Origin: a virus
Direction: 5' to 3' (one strand)
Virus record (IMG/VR): IMGVR_UViG_3300013233_000137
Location: 1-64,000 of that record
DNA length: 64,000 bases
Below are positions 6,722 to 13,887 of this stretch, one piece after another. The notes beneath the pieces were generated by a model. The model was given only the letters and a program-made list of their open reading frames with translations. It made no database searches and had not been told where the DNA came from. Position numbers and translations under genes: made by a program. Every line of letters starts with the position of its first letter. Position 1 is the first letter of the stretch.

Positions 6722-7101
6722 CCTGCATCCTCCATAGCTTTGCTCAACCAATCAGAACCATATTCCTGCTCCCAGCGTTCCTGAATTTCGGCGCGGCTGA
6801 AAGCCGATTCTTCCCATGTGTCACATTCAAAGTCGATCTTAATATTAAGCCAGACGCCTGTACTAACCCACGTCTCATGGCGCACTTTTGGCGCCCAAAG
6901 ACAACAGCCCCAATTCGTATACCGATCCATTGCAATCCCCCACCAGTCAATAGGTATCCGCAACGGATTAACCAGCGGCACGATGCGCTTGAACAGGGGC
7001 TCTGCTTTGGTTTTGCTCGGGCAGTACACGCCGCTTTCATAATCATGCGTCCAACCGATAGGCGTTTTATGTATCGCCTCACCACAATGTTTACATATCA
7101 T
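6718..7101 (-). CDS. hypothetical zinc-finger-headed protein
   Basis: 127 aa from the ATG after TTTAGGAGAAGAA. Opens with MICKHCGEAIHK, then YCPSK, a single zinc-ribbon. The rest is rich in Trp and aromatic residues. No assigned family. Codon use here is more GC-rich than the adjacent AT-rich gene at 7245. Confidence 0.6.
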   Translation of the reverse strand: MICKHCGEAIHKTPIGWTHDYESGVYCPSKTKAEPLFKRIVPLVNPLRIPIDWWGIAMDRYTNWGCCLWAPKVRHETWVSTGVWLNIKIDFECDTWEESAFSRAEIQERWEQEYGSDWLSKAMEDAG

Positions 7102-7143
7102 TTCTTCTCCTAAAAAGCTCAGCGGCTGGCCGGGATTTCTCAT

Positions 7144-7248
7144 TCAGCATACTGCTTTTGTGAGCACCAAATCCACGGTAAATCCTCCATGCTGAATGTC
7201 GCAGCCGCCAAGCAAAGATTGATTTACTAAATCACTTATTCTCTTCAC
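7144..7248 (-). CDS. possible small gene carrying DLVNQ
   Basis: A 34-codon frame begins at a GTG that overlaps the previous stop as GTGTGA, the same coupling seen at 3562-3565. It reads MKRISDLVNQSLLGGCD and ends at 7144. The palindrome at 7220 is in the usual DLVNQ frame. No clear ribosome site, so support is moderate. A 10-bp inverted repeat (7141-7150 and 7189-7198) lies at its end. Confidence 0.4.
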   Translation of the reverse strand: MKRISDLVNQSLLGGCDIQHGGFTVDLVLTKAVC

Positions 7249-7535
7249 ACAAAAGTAAGCCCCAGATTACTTAACATATGTTGATTTACTTTATGTGCAG
7301 ATATAATTCTTTTGTAGAGGGACGTGGCCTTGTCAATCTCCTGGCTCTTAAAAAACTTATCCATAAGACAATCATCCATACCACGAACAACAACAAGATG
7401 ACATCCATTTGGAAGATTTATATCACATCTAACCAAAACTTGTTTATTAGGATAACACGGATACCAATCATCATCTGTATCTTTGAGCTGTTCATACTTG
7501 CAGTAAGCATTTTCTTTACAAATATCACATCTCAT
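7245..7535 (-). CDS. hypothetical cysteine-rich protein
   Basis: 96 aa; MRCDICKENAYCKYEQ holds a cysteine cluster, and three more cysteines follow (YPCYP, VRCDI and NGCHL). AAAGGAGAACAGAA precedes the start. Likely metal binding; unknown role. Confidence 0.6.
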   Translation of the reverse strand: MRCDICKENAYCKYEQLKDTDDDWYPCYPNKQVLVRCDINLPNGCHLVVVRGMDDCLMDKFFKSQEIDKATSLYKRIISAHKVNQHMLSNLGLTFV

Positions 7536-7547
7536 TTCTGTTCTCCT

Positions 7548-8072
7548 TTACTTCAAAATCCGTGAACCAGGTAATTTGCCGGAAGGTTCACGTAACCATT
7601 CCAGAATGGCCTTCATAATTTGTCCAATAGCACTTGGACTAACACTATACTTTTTTGCGAGATCCTTCTTCTGGACGCCATGAATATGGTGCGCTACAAC
7701 CAGCTCCTTATAAACAGGTGGCAATTGTCTAAGAAGGTACTCCACTTGATCCTTACATATTAGCTCCTTGACGAAGGACTCCGTAGCCCACCACTCTTCG
7801 ACCTGGTCTAAAGCCACAGGCTCATTAGTTGTATCCTGACGGGTCTTGAGATGCCAACGTATGTAGTCGGTGAACGCCCCCATTATAGCTGGAGCACAGA
7901 ATGTAGTGAACTTGACCCTACGCCCTTCATCGAAGTTCCTTGAACATCTAAACATGGCGTAACGACCTTCGGCCTCTAGCTCCACGGCCAAATACCTATA
8001 ATTCTCATGGTCCTTCAGGTAACGTATCAGAAGTATTTCAACGAAGTTTAGATGCTCAGAGGTCAGTAGCAT
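7548..8072 (-). CDS. RNA polymerase sigma-70-like factor (short)
   Basis: 174 aa. Residues about 20-75 look like sigma region 2 (AEGRYAMFRC, KFTTFCAPAIMGAFTDYIR; normally GLIRAV..FD...KF.TYA...I). Residues about 115-165 form region 4 with a helix-turn-helix (LPPVYKELVVAHHIHG, KKDLAKKYSVSPSAIGQI). A phage factor of this kind would direct host RNA polymerase to phage promoters. A second one lies at 17205. Target promoters unknown. Confidence 0.75.
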   Translation of the reverse strand: MLLTSEHLNFVEILLIRYLKDHENYRYLAVELEAEGRYAMFRCSRNFDEGRRVKFTTFCAPAIMGAFTDYIRWHLKTRQDTTNEPVALDQVEEWWATESFVKELICKDQVEYLLRQLPPVYKELVVAHHIHGVQKKDLAKKYSVSPSAIGQIMKAILEWLREPSGKLPGSRILK

Positions 8073-8859
8073 TAGGTGGTAGCTCCTGATTTAGTAAATC
8101 AATATAGCAAGAGATAAACAGGGCAGCTACTTGTGGCACTATAGCATTGCCGTATGCAGCAATTTCAGATGAATATCTGGGTACCCCATAAGCCACTGGA
8201 TGAAGGCCGGATTTAGTTGGGCGGAGTTTTCCATCTCGACATTTAAGCCAGTCACAATTATACCAAGAATTTGGCGTGGAAGGGAGTCTAATCTTTTTTG
8301 CTTTATCCAATAACTGGTATTTATATTGTCCTTCCAATCTCTTGCACAAGGAGTTATCCATCCTTTCAGCAATAAACCAGAGTCTGGATCTTTTATGTGG
8401 CGCTCCGATACTTGCAGCGCATATATCCACCGCCGCAATGGCGTAGCCTTCATCTTCCAAGTTAGTCGATACAATATCGAACCATGCGAGCCCACCCTTC
8501 GACGCAACTTGCTCGCCAAAGATGATTGGAGGTAAGCACTTCTTGATGAGATCGTACCAGATAGGCCACAAGTGTCTTTCATCTTTAACTCCTTTCCTTT
8601 TTCCTGCCCTACTAAAAGGTTGACAAGGGCAAGAACCTGTCCATACCGGGATATTTGGCCAGTTAGCCATTCGTAATGCTATACTCCACCCTCCTATTCC
8701 AGCGAAAAAATGACATTGCTCATAATGGATTAAATCTTTAGCTTTGACATCTAATATACTTCTATTATCTATTACGCCTGGTTTGATAACATTAGCTTGA
8801 GCAAGATACCGTAAAGCTGCTGAACATTTGAGGTTGTTCTCATTGTAATATGCTGCCAT
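8056..8859 (-). CDS. DNA cytosine-C5 methyltransferase
   Basis: 267 aa. Shows the order of C5-MTase motifs: FAGIGGWSIAL (motif I), GSCPCQPFSRAGKRKG (motif IV with the catalytic Cys), IFGEQVAS (motif VI-like), then IGAPHKRSRLWFIAERM (motif VIII). The N-terminal 50 residues precede motif I, and the target-recognition part is short. No restriction partner is adjacent, so an orphan phage methylase protecting DNA from host restriction is likely. A palindrome encodes IDLLNQELPP at the C-terminus. Confidence 0.85.
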   Translation of the reverse strand: MAAYYNENNLKCSAALRYLAQANVIKPGVIDNRSILDVKAKDLIHYEQCHFFAGIGGWSIALRMANWPNIPVWTGSCPCQPFSRAGKRKGVKDERHLWPIWYDLIKKCLPPIIFGEQVASKGGLAWFDIVSTNLEDEGYAIAAVDICAASIGAPHKRSRLWFIAERMDNSLCKRLEGQYKYQLLDKAKKIRLPSTPNSWYNCDWLKCRDGKLRPTKSGLHPVAYGVPRYSSEIAAYGNAIVPQVAALFISCYIDLLNQELPPNATDL

Positions 8860-9106
8860 GGCTCTCCAATTCCTGATTTAGTAAATCAATAATTGCCATA
8901 AGGTCCTCATCCTTGCCTTCGGCAAGGCCATGTCGCGTCTCCCTGATCAATGTTTTGATACTAAGGATATTGCATTCATCTTCGGCTTCCGCGAGATGAC
9001 CAACAGCTACCCACTTATGAAGTGGGTAGCCTTTCGGAACCTCGCAAAGTAGCACAAGGGCTTGGGCAACGTGCTTCAAGGCACATTCCAAACAGTGTTT
9101 TCTCAT
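8840..9106 (-). CDS. conserved phage protein with HCLECALKH motif
   Basis: 88 aa from MRKHCLECALKHVAQA, after GGAGGCCCCA. The CLEC pair, followed by GYPLHKWVAVGHLAEAEDE, is a pattern I associate with a widespread uncharacterised family in phages and mobile elements. Ends in IIDLLNQELES from a palindrome copy. The C-terminal parts of this protein and its neighbour (IDLLNQEL in both) are alike only through the palindrome. Confidence 0.6.
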   Translation of the reverse strand: MRKHCLECALKHVAQALVLLCEVPKGYPLHKWVAVGHLAEAEDECNILSIKTLIRETRHGLAEGKDEDLMAIIDLLNQELESHGSILQ

Positions 9107-9336
9107 TGGGGCCTCCAATTGTATGTACTATCACATTCATCACAGAGCCAATAGTCAGCATGCCATGGCTCCAATATTCCTTTCTTGCAATGTGGGCATG
9201 TTGGTGGTAGATATGACACTCGGATCTCGGAAGTTCCCAAAGATACTGCACCATAATACTTCTCCACCTTGAACCGATGAAGCCGTAATTTCTTGTCCCC
9301 ACATATGAGAGTTACATAACCATCGTCATCATACAT
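9103..9336 (-). CDS. zinc-ribbon protein
   Basis: 77 aa from the ATG after GGGAGGAGTGGT. C-terminal half has CPHCKKG and LCDECDSTY, a two-pair zinc ribbon. N-terminal half is beta-rich. Start overlaps the upstream gene. Confidence 0.6.
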   Translation of the reverse strand: MYDDDGYVTLICGDKKLRLHRFKVEKYYGAVSLGTSEIRVSYLPPTCPHCKKGILEPWHADYWLCDECDSTYNWRPQ

Positions 9337-9559
9337 ACCACTCCTCCCACAATTCCGCCATCTCTCTACGGATCTTGGCATTCCATAGCTCCTTGATATC
9401 CCTCTGCATAGCCAAGGACTCCTCGTAGTCAGCCGGTTGTTCATATGGCCAAAGACCTAAGAGCATGCCCAATAGTACGATGTCCAACATGGCATTACCG
9501 TCAGGTGGCTCCACGTAATCAATATCTGGTAATTCCAATTCTCCCCAGTCTAGGTCCAT
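9329..9559 (-). CDS. hypothetical acidic protein
   Basis: 76 aa, rich in Asp, Glu and Trp (MDLDWGELELPDIDY), with a helical C-terminus (RREMAELWEEWYV). Overlaps the upstream gene by 10 bp. Its own end supplies the ribosome site of the next gene. Unknown function. Confidence 0.55.
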   Translation of the reverse strand: MDLDWGELELPDIDYVEPPDGNAMLDIVLLGMLLGLWPYEQPADYEESLAMQRDIKELWNAKIRREMAELWEEWYV

Positions 9560-9987
9560 GGTGCAATAACTCCTACAAAACCACCATTCTTATACAACTT
9601 AATAGCCTTGCCCTTGCCCATATACATGGGGGCGAAGGGTTTTACAGCACTTCGATACTTCTTATCGATCTTGACCTTAACCCGGAATGCAGTAACCCAG
9701 GTATCAAGTCCATTTCGTGTGCCACTGTATGTGAGGGCTTCTCCAGGGCCTTCTCCTCTTACTGCACCAATAGCATCTCCAATACTCAGAATCTCATTAC
9801 GATAATCAAGGGGTTCGTCCTTGATGATGTTGATAACTTGCCTAGCCAGCAGTAACTTATTGAGTCGTACAGAGTTGAAGCAGAAGTTCTTCTTGAAGAA
9901 CCTACGGATGAAGGCCCAATGACCATTGGTCACCCAGGTATCATCCATTTGAATGCAGTCGCTCGCTCCATATCCTATCCTGATCAT
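9550..9987 (-). CDS. hypothetical protein
   Basis: 145 aa. AAGGAGAACAATC precedes the ATG. No family recognised; beta-rich with basic stretch (RRFFKKNF). Upstream lies an array of GGCCTT/GGCCTC hexamers. Confidence 0.55.
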   Translation of the reverse strand: MIRIGYGASDCIQMDDTWVTNGHWAFIRRFFKKNFCFNSVRLNKLLLARQVINIIKDEPLDYRNEILSIGDAIGAVRGEGPGEALTYSGTRNGLDTWVTAFRVKVKIDKKYRSAVKPFAPMYMGKGKAIKLYKNGGFVGVIAPWT

Positions 9988-10001
9988 GATTGTTCTCCTT
10001 G

Positions 10002-10051
10002 GCCTTGGCCTTGGCCTCGGCCTTGGCCTCGGCCTTTGATTTAGTAAATTA
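10002..10051. repeat. GGCCTT/GGCCTC array ending in a palindrome copy
   Basis: Six near-hexamer GGCCTy units run into TTGATTTAGTAAATTA, a palindrome copy with one changed arm base. Same architecture as 10578-10667 and 61165-61290. Confidence 0.85.
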
Positions 10052-10062
10052 AATTAGATCGA

Positions 10063-10554
10063 CTAAAGTCTCATAAGTACCTCGCCCTCTGGTAATGGGC
10101 AGTTCTTTATCCATACCATATTCTCTTTCACTTTCCAACCTTGGGTGTTGACCCCGTCCAAATTAACTCCTTGGAAGACGTTAAGTCGAAGGGATTTATT
10201 TGCCTGTGGATGCAGCAAGAGTATATTTTGTAGACTTATATAAGGCCCTACATCTCGCTGCTCGTGTAATGTCAAGGTCACACCATCGAGGAGACTAAGA
10301 ACCGCTAAAAAAGCCAGATACTCATCACATTTAGCCGAGTACATTATGACCTTGGCACTTGTCTCTTTTCTTATTTTGCAGATGGTACTGATGACCCATT
10401 TTTGCCTTAGCATTGGCTCCCCACCGGTTAGGTAGATTTCACTATAACCCTCATAGCTATCAATAATAGGAAGGGAAGAGAGGTCCCAATCTTTATTGCA
10501 GCATCCAGCGCAATTCCTATTACATAGTTCAAACATCAAGAGTCGAAGTTTCAT
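10063..10554 (-). CDS. short radical SAM protein
   Basis: 163 aa from the ATG preceded by GAGGAGTTCAAA. FELCNRNCAGCCNKDW supplies a CxxxCxxC iron-sulfur motif, and YLTGGEPMLR is the GGE motif that binds S-adenosylmethionine. The protein is about half the usual radical SAM core length and lacks an obvious second cluster domain, so it is a minimal or truncated member (compare QueE/NrdG-like activases). Substrate unknown; no queuosine-type genes are nearby. Confidence 0.7.
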   Translation of the reverse strand: MKLRLLMFELCNRNCAGCCNKDWDLSSLPIIDSYEGYSEIYLTGGEPMLRQKWVISTICKIRKETSAKVIMYSAKCDEYLAFLAVLSLLDGVTLTLHEQRDVGPYISLQNILLLHPQANKSLRLNVFQGVNLDGVNTQGWKVKENMVWIKNCPLPEGEVLMRL

Positions 10555-10577
10555 TTTGAACTCCTCGGCCTTGGCCA

Positions 10578-10667
10578 TTGATTTGGCCTACGGCCTTTGA
10601 TTTGGCCCATGGCCTTTGATTTGACCTCGGCCTTTGATTTGACCTCGGCCTTTGATTTAGTAAATCA
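10578..10667. repeat. tandem TTGATTT-GGCC array upstream of the radical SAM gene
   Basis: TTGATTT half-sites start at 10578, 10597, 10616, 10634 and 10652 (spacing 19, 19, 18, 18 bp), each followed by a GGCC/GACC hairpin-like spacer. The last one completes the exact palindrome at 10653. The stretch 10555-10718 contains no gene; this array fills most of it, directly upstream of the radical SAM gene. Confidence 0.9.
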
Positions 10668-10718
10668 CTCAATATAAGTACCGTAAACAGTGATACCCTT
10701 TCCTGTTAGTATTAGTTC

Positions 10719-10892
10719 CTAGGTGGCTCTGTCGCCCTTCTTAAGCATCTGCCAAACACGGCCATAGTAGCCGTGGTCGATCCACCGTTGGATCTTGCGA
10801 TACATGTACCAGCTAACATCCTCGTACCGATATATCTTGTCATTTGCCAGGATTTTCAGCTCCCCGTAATCGTTCCACATCAGTACTCGCAT
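10719..10892 (-). CDS. hypothetical protein
   Basis: 57 aa from MRVLMWNDYGELK, with AAAGGAGGAGCC upstream. Rich in Trp and Tyr, basic C-terminus. Unknown role. Confidence 0.55.
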   Translation of the reverse strand: MRVLMWNDYGELKILANDKIYRYEDVSWYMYRKIQRWIDHGYYGRVWQMLKKGDRAT

Positions 10893-10903
10893 GGCTCCTC
10901 CTT

Positions 10904-11128
10904 TCAATCCATAGCATCCATTAAAAGATTTATTTGCCTTTGGGACATTACGAGTAACTCATCGCATATTTCTTCCGCTTCTTTGTCCTTGTTTTTAATA
11001 CTAACTTCCCTGCAAAACTTTATTGTATGTTTTTCTGGATTGCCATCTAAAAAGCAATGTAAACTTGGATGGCTATCTCTTTGAGTTTTAAGCTCATAAG
11101 CAAGTAATCTTTTTAATATAGAGGTCAT
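10904..11128 (-). CDS. hypothetical protein
   Basis: 74 aa, charged and helical; AAGGAGAAAAGATCACA precedes the ATG, which overlaps the previous stop. No family recognised. Confidence 0.55.
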   Translation of the reverse strand: MTSILKRLLAYELKTQRDSHPSLHCFLDGNPEKHTIKFCREVSIKNKDKEAEEICDELLVMSQRQINLLMDAMD

Positions 11129-11514
11129 TGTGATCTTTTCTCCTTAGGGCGGCTCTGCCTCCTCTCAATATGCGTCTTACCCCAAACCCGTAGATTCTTG
11201 AGGTCCCCATCGACCAACTCCCCTGTACCCTTTTGACCTGTTACCTTGGTTACTATCCCTTCACCGTAGTAGAAGATCGTGGGGTTGTCGAGCTCCACTC
11301 CTTGGCCATCATCACTACGGGCTTCGTCGGCGAATATCTCGCAAACCAATTTGCCCCGGAATACCGGGATACGTAACTTGGATACATTCCAAGTGACAGT
11401 TGGCTTCCCCCGTCTTGGGACGGTGATGTGAACCTTGTCTACTTGCTTACAGGAAAGTAGATATGCACACCATAGCAGTAGGGCTATGAGAACTGCAATT
11501 AAGGCCTTAGTCAT
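11125..11514 (-). CDS. putative lipoprotein
   Basis: 129 aa. The N-terminus (MTKALIAVLIALLLWCAYLLSC) is a signal peptide ending in a lipobox-like LLSC, so the mature protein would be a lipidated envelope protein. The rest is beta-rich and basic at its C-terminus (RRQSRPKEKRSQ). Could act in superinfection exclusion or at the cell surface; this is speculation. Confidence 0.6.
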   Translation of the reverse strand: MTKALIAVLIALLLWCAYLLSCKQVDKVHITVPRRGKPTVTWNVSKLRIPVFRGKLVCEIFADEARSDDGQGVELDNPTIFYYGEGIVTKVTGQKGTGELVDGDLKNLRVWGKTHIERRQSRPKEKRSQ

Positions 11515-11648
11515 AGTCTCCTTCCTCTAGGCCGAAGAATCTGGCGGCCTTCGTCATCAAACAGAATCCCCACCTTCCGTACTTTGCCTTTGGAATCCGG
11601 TACAAGCTTCGTGGTCGGGCACAATTTGTTCATTGGTTTATTATTCAT
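11511..11648 (-). CDS. hypothetical short protein
   Basis: 45 aa from MNNKPMNKLCPTTK after TTTTGGAGGGATGGA. A longer upstream frame exists but lacks a ribosome site. Basic C-terminus (RQILRPRGRRL). Unknown role. Confidence 0.5.
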   Translation of the reverse strand: MNNKPMNKLCPTTKLVPDSKGKVRKVGILFDDEGRQILRPRGRRL

Positions 11649-11841
11649 TCCATCCCTCCAAAATATCGACAAATTCTGAGACCGTATAGACCTCATCCAA
11701 GACCGAACCAACCATGAATCGGACCCTACCCGTACCACATAAATGGACTGAGACAGGGTCATGCTCATCTACTTTCCCCAGTATAGCCACTACATACTCC
11801 AAGCATTCTCTCATTTTCTGCTTGTCATAGGTTATGGTCAC
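11641..11841 (-). CDS. hypothetical protein (GTG start)
   Basis: 66 aa from a GTG placed just after AAAAAGGAGAATAAG; the open frame extends further upstream but that part overlaps the previous gene. Helical N-terminus (MRECLEYVVAILGK), then a strand with VHLCGTGRVRFMVG. Unknown role. Confidence 0.5.
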   Translation of the reverse strand: MTITYDKQKMRECLEYVVAILGKVDEHDPVSVHLCGTGRVRFMVGSVLDEVYTVSEFVDILEGWNE

Positions 11842-11854
11842 CTTATTCTCCTTT

Positions 11855-12013
11855 TTAATTGAATACACGTTTGAGCATCTTCCTCTTGCCATTTACTTCT
11901 TGCCAAACAGTTCCCCGCCAAAGGTTGATACCCCTGGCATGGTAGAAATTACTTGTCACTGTCTTGAAGCGCTTACCATCCCTATCTATACCTGTTATGA
12001 CGTAGCTCACCAT
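11855..12013 (-). CDS. small hypothetical protein
   Basis: 52 aa, read from the sequence: MVSYVITGIDRDGKRFK, then FYHARGINLWRGTVWQ and KMLKRVFN. GAGGAGAAC precedes the ATG. The start (ITGIDRDGKRFK) resembles a common small phage protein whose members open with a beta hairpin. Fills the gap between the neighbours. Confidence 0.6.
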   Translation of the reverse strand: MVSYVITGIDRDGKRFKTVTSNFYHARGINLWRGTVWQEVNGKRKMLKRVFN

Positions 12014-12031
12014 GTTCTCCTCTATTCTGTC

Positions 12032-12262
12032 TTAGGATTTAGCTTGTGAGCGATGAGTAAAAGTCGAAATGATCACATAACTAGGGAGTAAATCTTTCTC
12101 CTTTCTGCAACATCTGGGTCTCTTGCAGTTTTTTATTATTTTAATTTTATGTCCAATATCCCTTCCATTGACTATTTTACTGCCAACCTTTCTTAATCCC
12201 AAACAATCACAATCAAATTCTAATATCTCCATCTCAGTTTTTATAAGATCTTTTATCACCAT
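12032..12262 (-). CDS. hypothetical cysteine-containing protein
   Basis: 76 aa with cysteines at CDCLG and CKRPRCCRK; basic. GGAGAAC precedes the ATG. AT-rich codon use. Unknown role. Confidence 0.5.
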   Translation of the reverse strand: MVIKDLIKTEMEILEFDCDCLGLRKVGSKIVNGRDIGHKIKIIKNCKRPRCCRKEKDLLPSYVIISTFTHRSQAKS

Positions 12263-12498
12263 GTTCTCCTTATCGCAATTTCTCCTGAATGAAATTGACT
12301 TACTAAATCAAATTCTTCTTGATACTCACAGATTACAGCTGGGAGCCCTGTATCTGGACCACTGAAATACCTGGCCAAATATCCCATGCCATCAACACTA
12401 CTACCGTCGATAGCCGTGAACTCAATATCCTGGCTCTCCAAGACCTCTTTCAACTCCTGACAAGCTCCACACATTGCTCTGGTTATTATCGTCATCAT
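12256..12498 (-). CDS. glutaredoxin/thioredoxin-like protein
   Basis: 80 aa. TRAMCGACQELKEVLESQ places a CGAC redox pair at the start of the first helix, and GLPAVIC supplies the cis-proline loop of the thioredoxin fold. Phage glutaredoxins usually feed electrons to ribonucleotide reductase, but none is seen in the window. A palindrome copy with one changed arm base reads DLVSQ. Confidence 0.7.
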   Translation of the reverse strand: MMTIITRAMCGACQELKEVLESQDIEFTAIDGSSVDGMGYLARYFSGPDTGLPAVICEYQEEFDLVSQFHSGEIAIRRTW

Positions 12499-13226
12499 AG
12501 TCCTCCTTGCAGATAAGAACAGATCAGCTCACAAATCGGTGTATACTCTATAACCGGGTCCCCACGCCTGAAGTACATCTTGTTCGGCCTATTCTTGGCA
12601 GGCCAAGATCCTGGTGCTCTTTGACTGAAGGCCACTGGGTTGGTGGTCTTCTGTACTTCTCCTCCACTCATCTTCGGCCCAGGAAAGTTGCCCTCCCACT
12701 TCTCGCCATATATCCAGAGATAGAAGGGGTTATCATAGGCCAACCATTTCATAGAGGCCGGTGGACGCTTCCTCAGAACCATATAGGCCATGAATATGCT
12801 ATTCATATGTTGATTTAGTAAATCAAACCTGTTCAACCAGCCGAATAGCCAACCAAACTTCACCATGAACTCCGCTTGTGGTATTGGATTGAAGGGTAGA
12901 GGCAGCTCTGTATACTCACTGGCCCACCATAGTGCCGCCGGTCCAGCAAAGGACTGCTTCTTACGTTTTATCCACCATCCGTCACAGGGCTCCCAGTCAG
13001 GACCAACTTGAATAGGGGCGAAGTTCCTGGCCTCATCACTAAGCTCAAGGAGCTGGGTTATCCACTTCTTTGAAGCTGACCAAACTACTTTATCCCCTAC
13101 TATATGTGCAGCTCCACATAGCATTGAGATGTGGAATAAGCCGTCGATATAGTTAGAATACCTGAAGGGTATCACCTGACTATATCCGGTCTTGAAACTG
13201 CTTAGAACCTTTTCCCTAATACTCAT
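12495..13226 (-). CDS. hypothetical protein
   Basis: 243 aa, rich in Trp and aromatic residues (WLFGWLNRFDLLNQHMN). The palindrome at 12811 encodes DLLNQ. No family recognised. It overlaps its neighbours by 4 bp each, so it belongs to the same transcript as the sulfotransferase-like gene. Confidence 0.55.
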   Translation of the reverse strand: MSIREKVLSSFKTGYSQVIPFRYSNYIDGLFHISMLCGAAHIVGDKVVWSASKKWITQLLELSDEARNFAPIQVGPDWEPCDGWWIKRKKQSFAGPAALWWASEYTELPLPFNPIPQAEFMVKFGWLFGWLNRFDLLNQHMNSIFMAYMVLRKRPPASMKWLAYDNPFYLWIYGEKWEGNFPGPKMSGGEVQKTTNPVAFSQRAPGSWPAKNRPNKMYFRRGDPVIEYTPICELICSYLQGGL

Positions 13227-13729
13227 GGTGCCCTTTCCATATCAAAAGGAAAACGTCTACGAATAGCTTCTATCTCCTTCGCTGTGAAGATGTGCTTACG
13301 CTTGGCCGCAGTGATGTTGAGATGTGGTAACTTATAGTGAGTAACATCGAGGCACTCAAGTAGAATGTCAAAGTCTCGTTGGAAATGGTAGTAGTTAATA
13401 AGCTGTATACAATCCTCCAAATGGAAATGTATACGATCCTGGAAATAGGTATGCCGATATTGATTTATGAAATCAAGCATACCATATCGCCACCATTCAC
13501 GATTCAAGTAATACCAGGACGTTATCACGTCGAAGATACATCGAGTATTGGATACGATGATCTCCCCTCCTATAATGGCCTTCTGGACTTCTTCACTACC
13601 ATATCTAATATGGTGTTCCTCCGTTACGATGGCTTCGGGGTAGATATCATTGAGAGCCGTTTGAACGGATGTCGAGCCTGTGCGCGGTGTACAGAGGTAG
13701 ACCACTTTCCCTGGGACAATCAGTGCCAT
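13223..13729 (-). CDS. sulfotransferase-like P-loop protein
   Basis: 168 aa from the ATG spaced correctly behind AGGAG. VVYLCTPRTGSTSVQTAL matches the phosphosulfate-binding loop (P-R-x-G-S/T-x-x) and IIVSNTRCIFDVITSWYY the second PAPS-binding segment of sulfotransferases. Shorter than typical (about 250 aa), so it may be a minimal enzyme or relative. Would transfer sulfate from PAPS to a sugar or other acceptor. Palindrome variant with centre ATG gives DFINQ. Confidence 0.6.
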   Translation of the reverse strand: MALIVPGKVVYLCTPRTGSTSVQTALNDIYPEAIVTEEHHIRYGSEEVQKAIIGGEIIVSNTRCIFDVITSWYYLNREWWRYGMLDFINQYRHTYFQDRIHFHLEDCIQLINYYHFQRDFDILLECLDVTHYKLPHLNITAAKRKHIFTAKEIEAIRRRFPFDMERAP

Positions 13730-13887
13730 TGGCATCTCCTACATAGACCAGAATATTGGAACTCCTCCACCTCTTCGGAGTTACGGAAGCTTGAGATCTT
13801 TACCCAGCTTCCACATTTCACACATGGTTTACCTTTGTCCTTAATCCTGACGCGTTCTCCAGAATCGCGCTTCTTGCGGGATGCCAT
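13720..13887 (-). CDS. small zinc-finger protein overlapping ligase and sulfotransferase genes
   Basis: 55 aa, read from the sequence: MASRKKRDSGERVRIK, GKPCVKCGSWVK and LCRRCQWH. Two CxxC pairs indicate a zinc ribbon. GAGGAGTAACTAAAG precedes the ATG. It overlaps the ligase 3' end by 47 bp and the next start by 10 bp. Confidence 0.65.
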   Translation of the reverse strand: MASRKKRDSGERVRIKDKGKPCVKCGSWVKISSFRNSEEVEEFQYSGLCRRCQWH

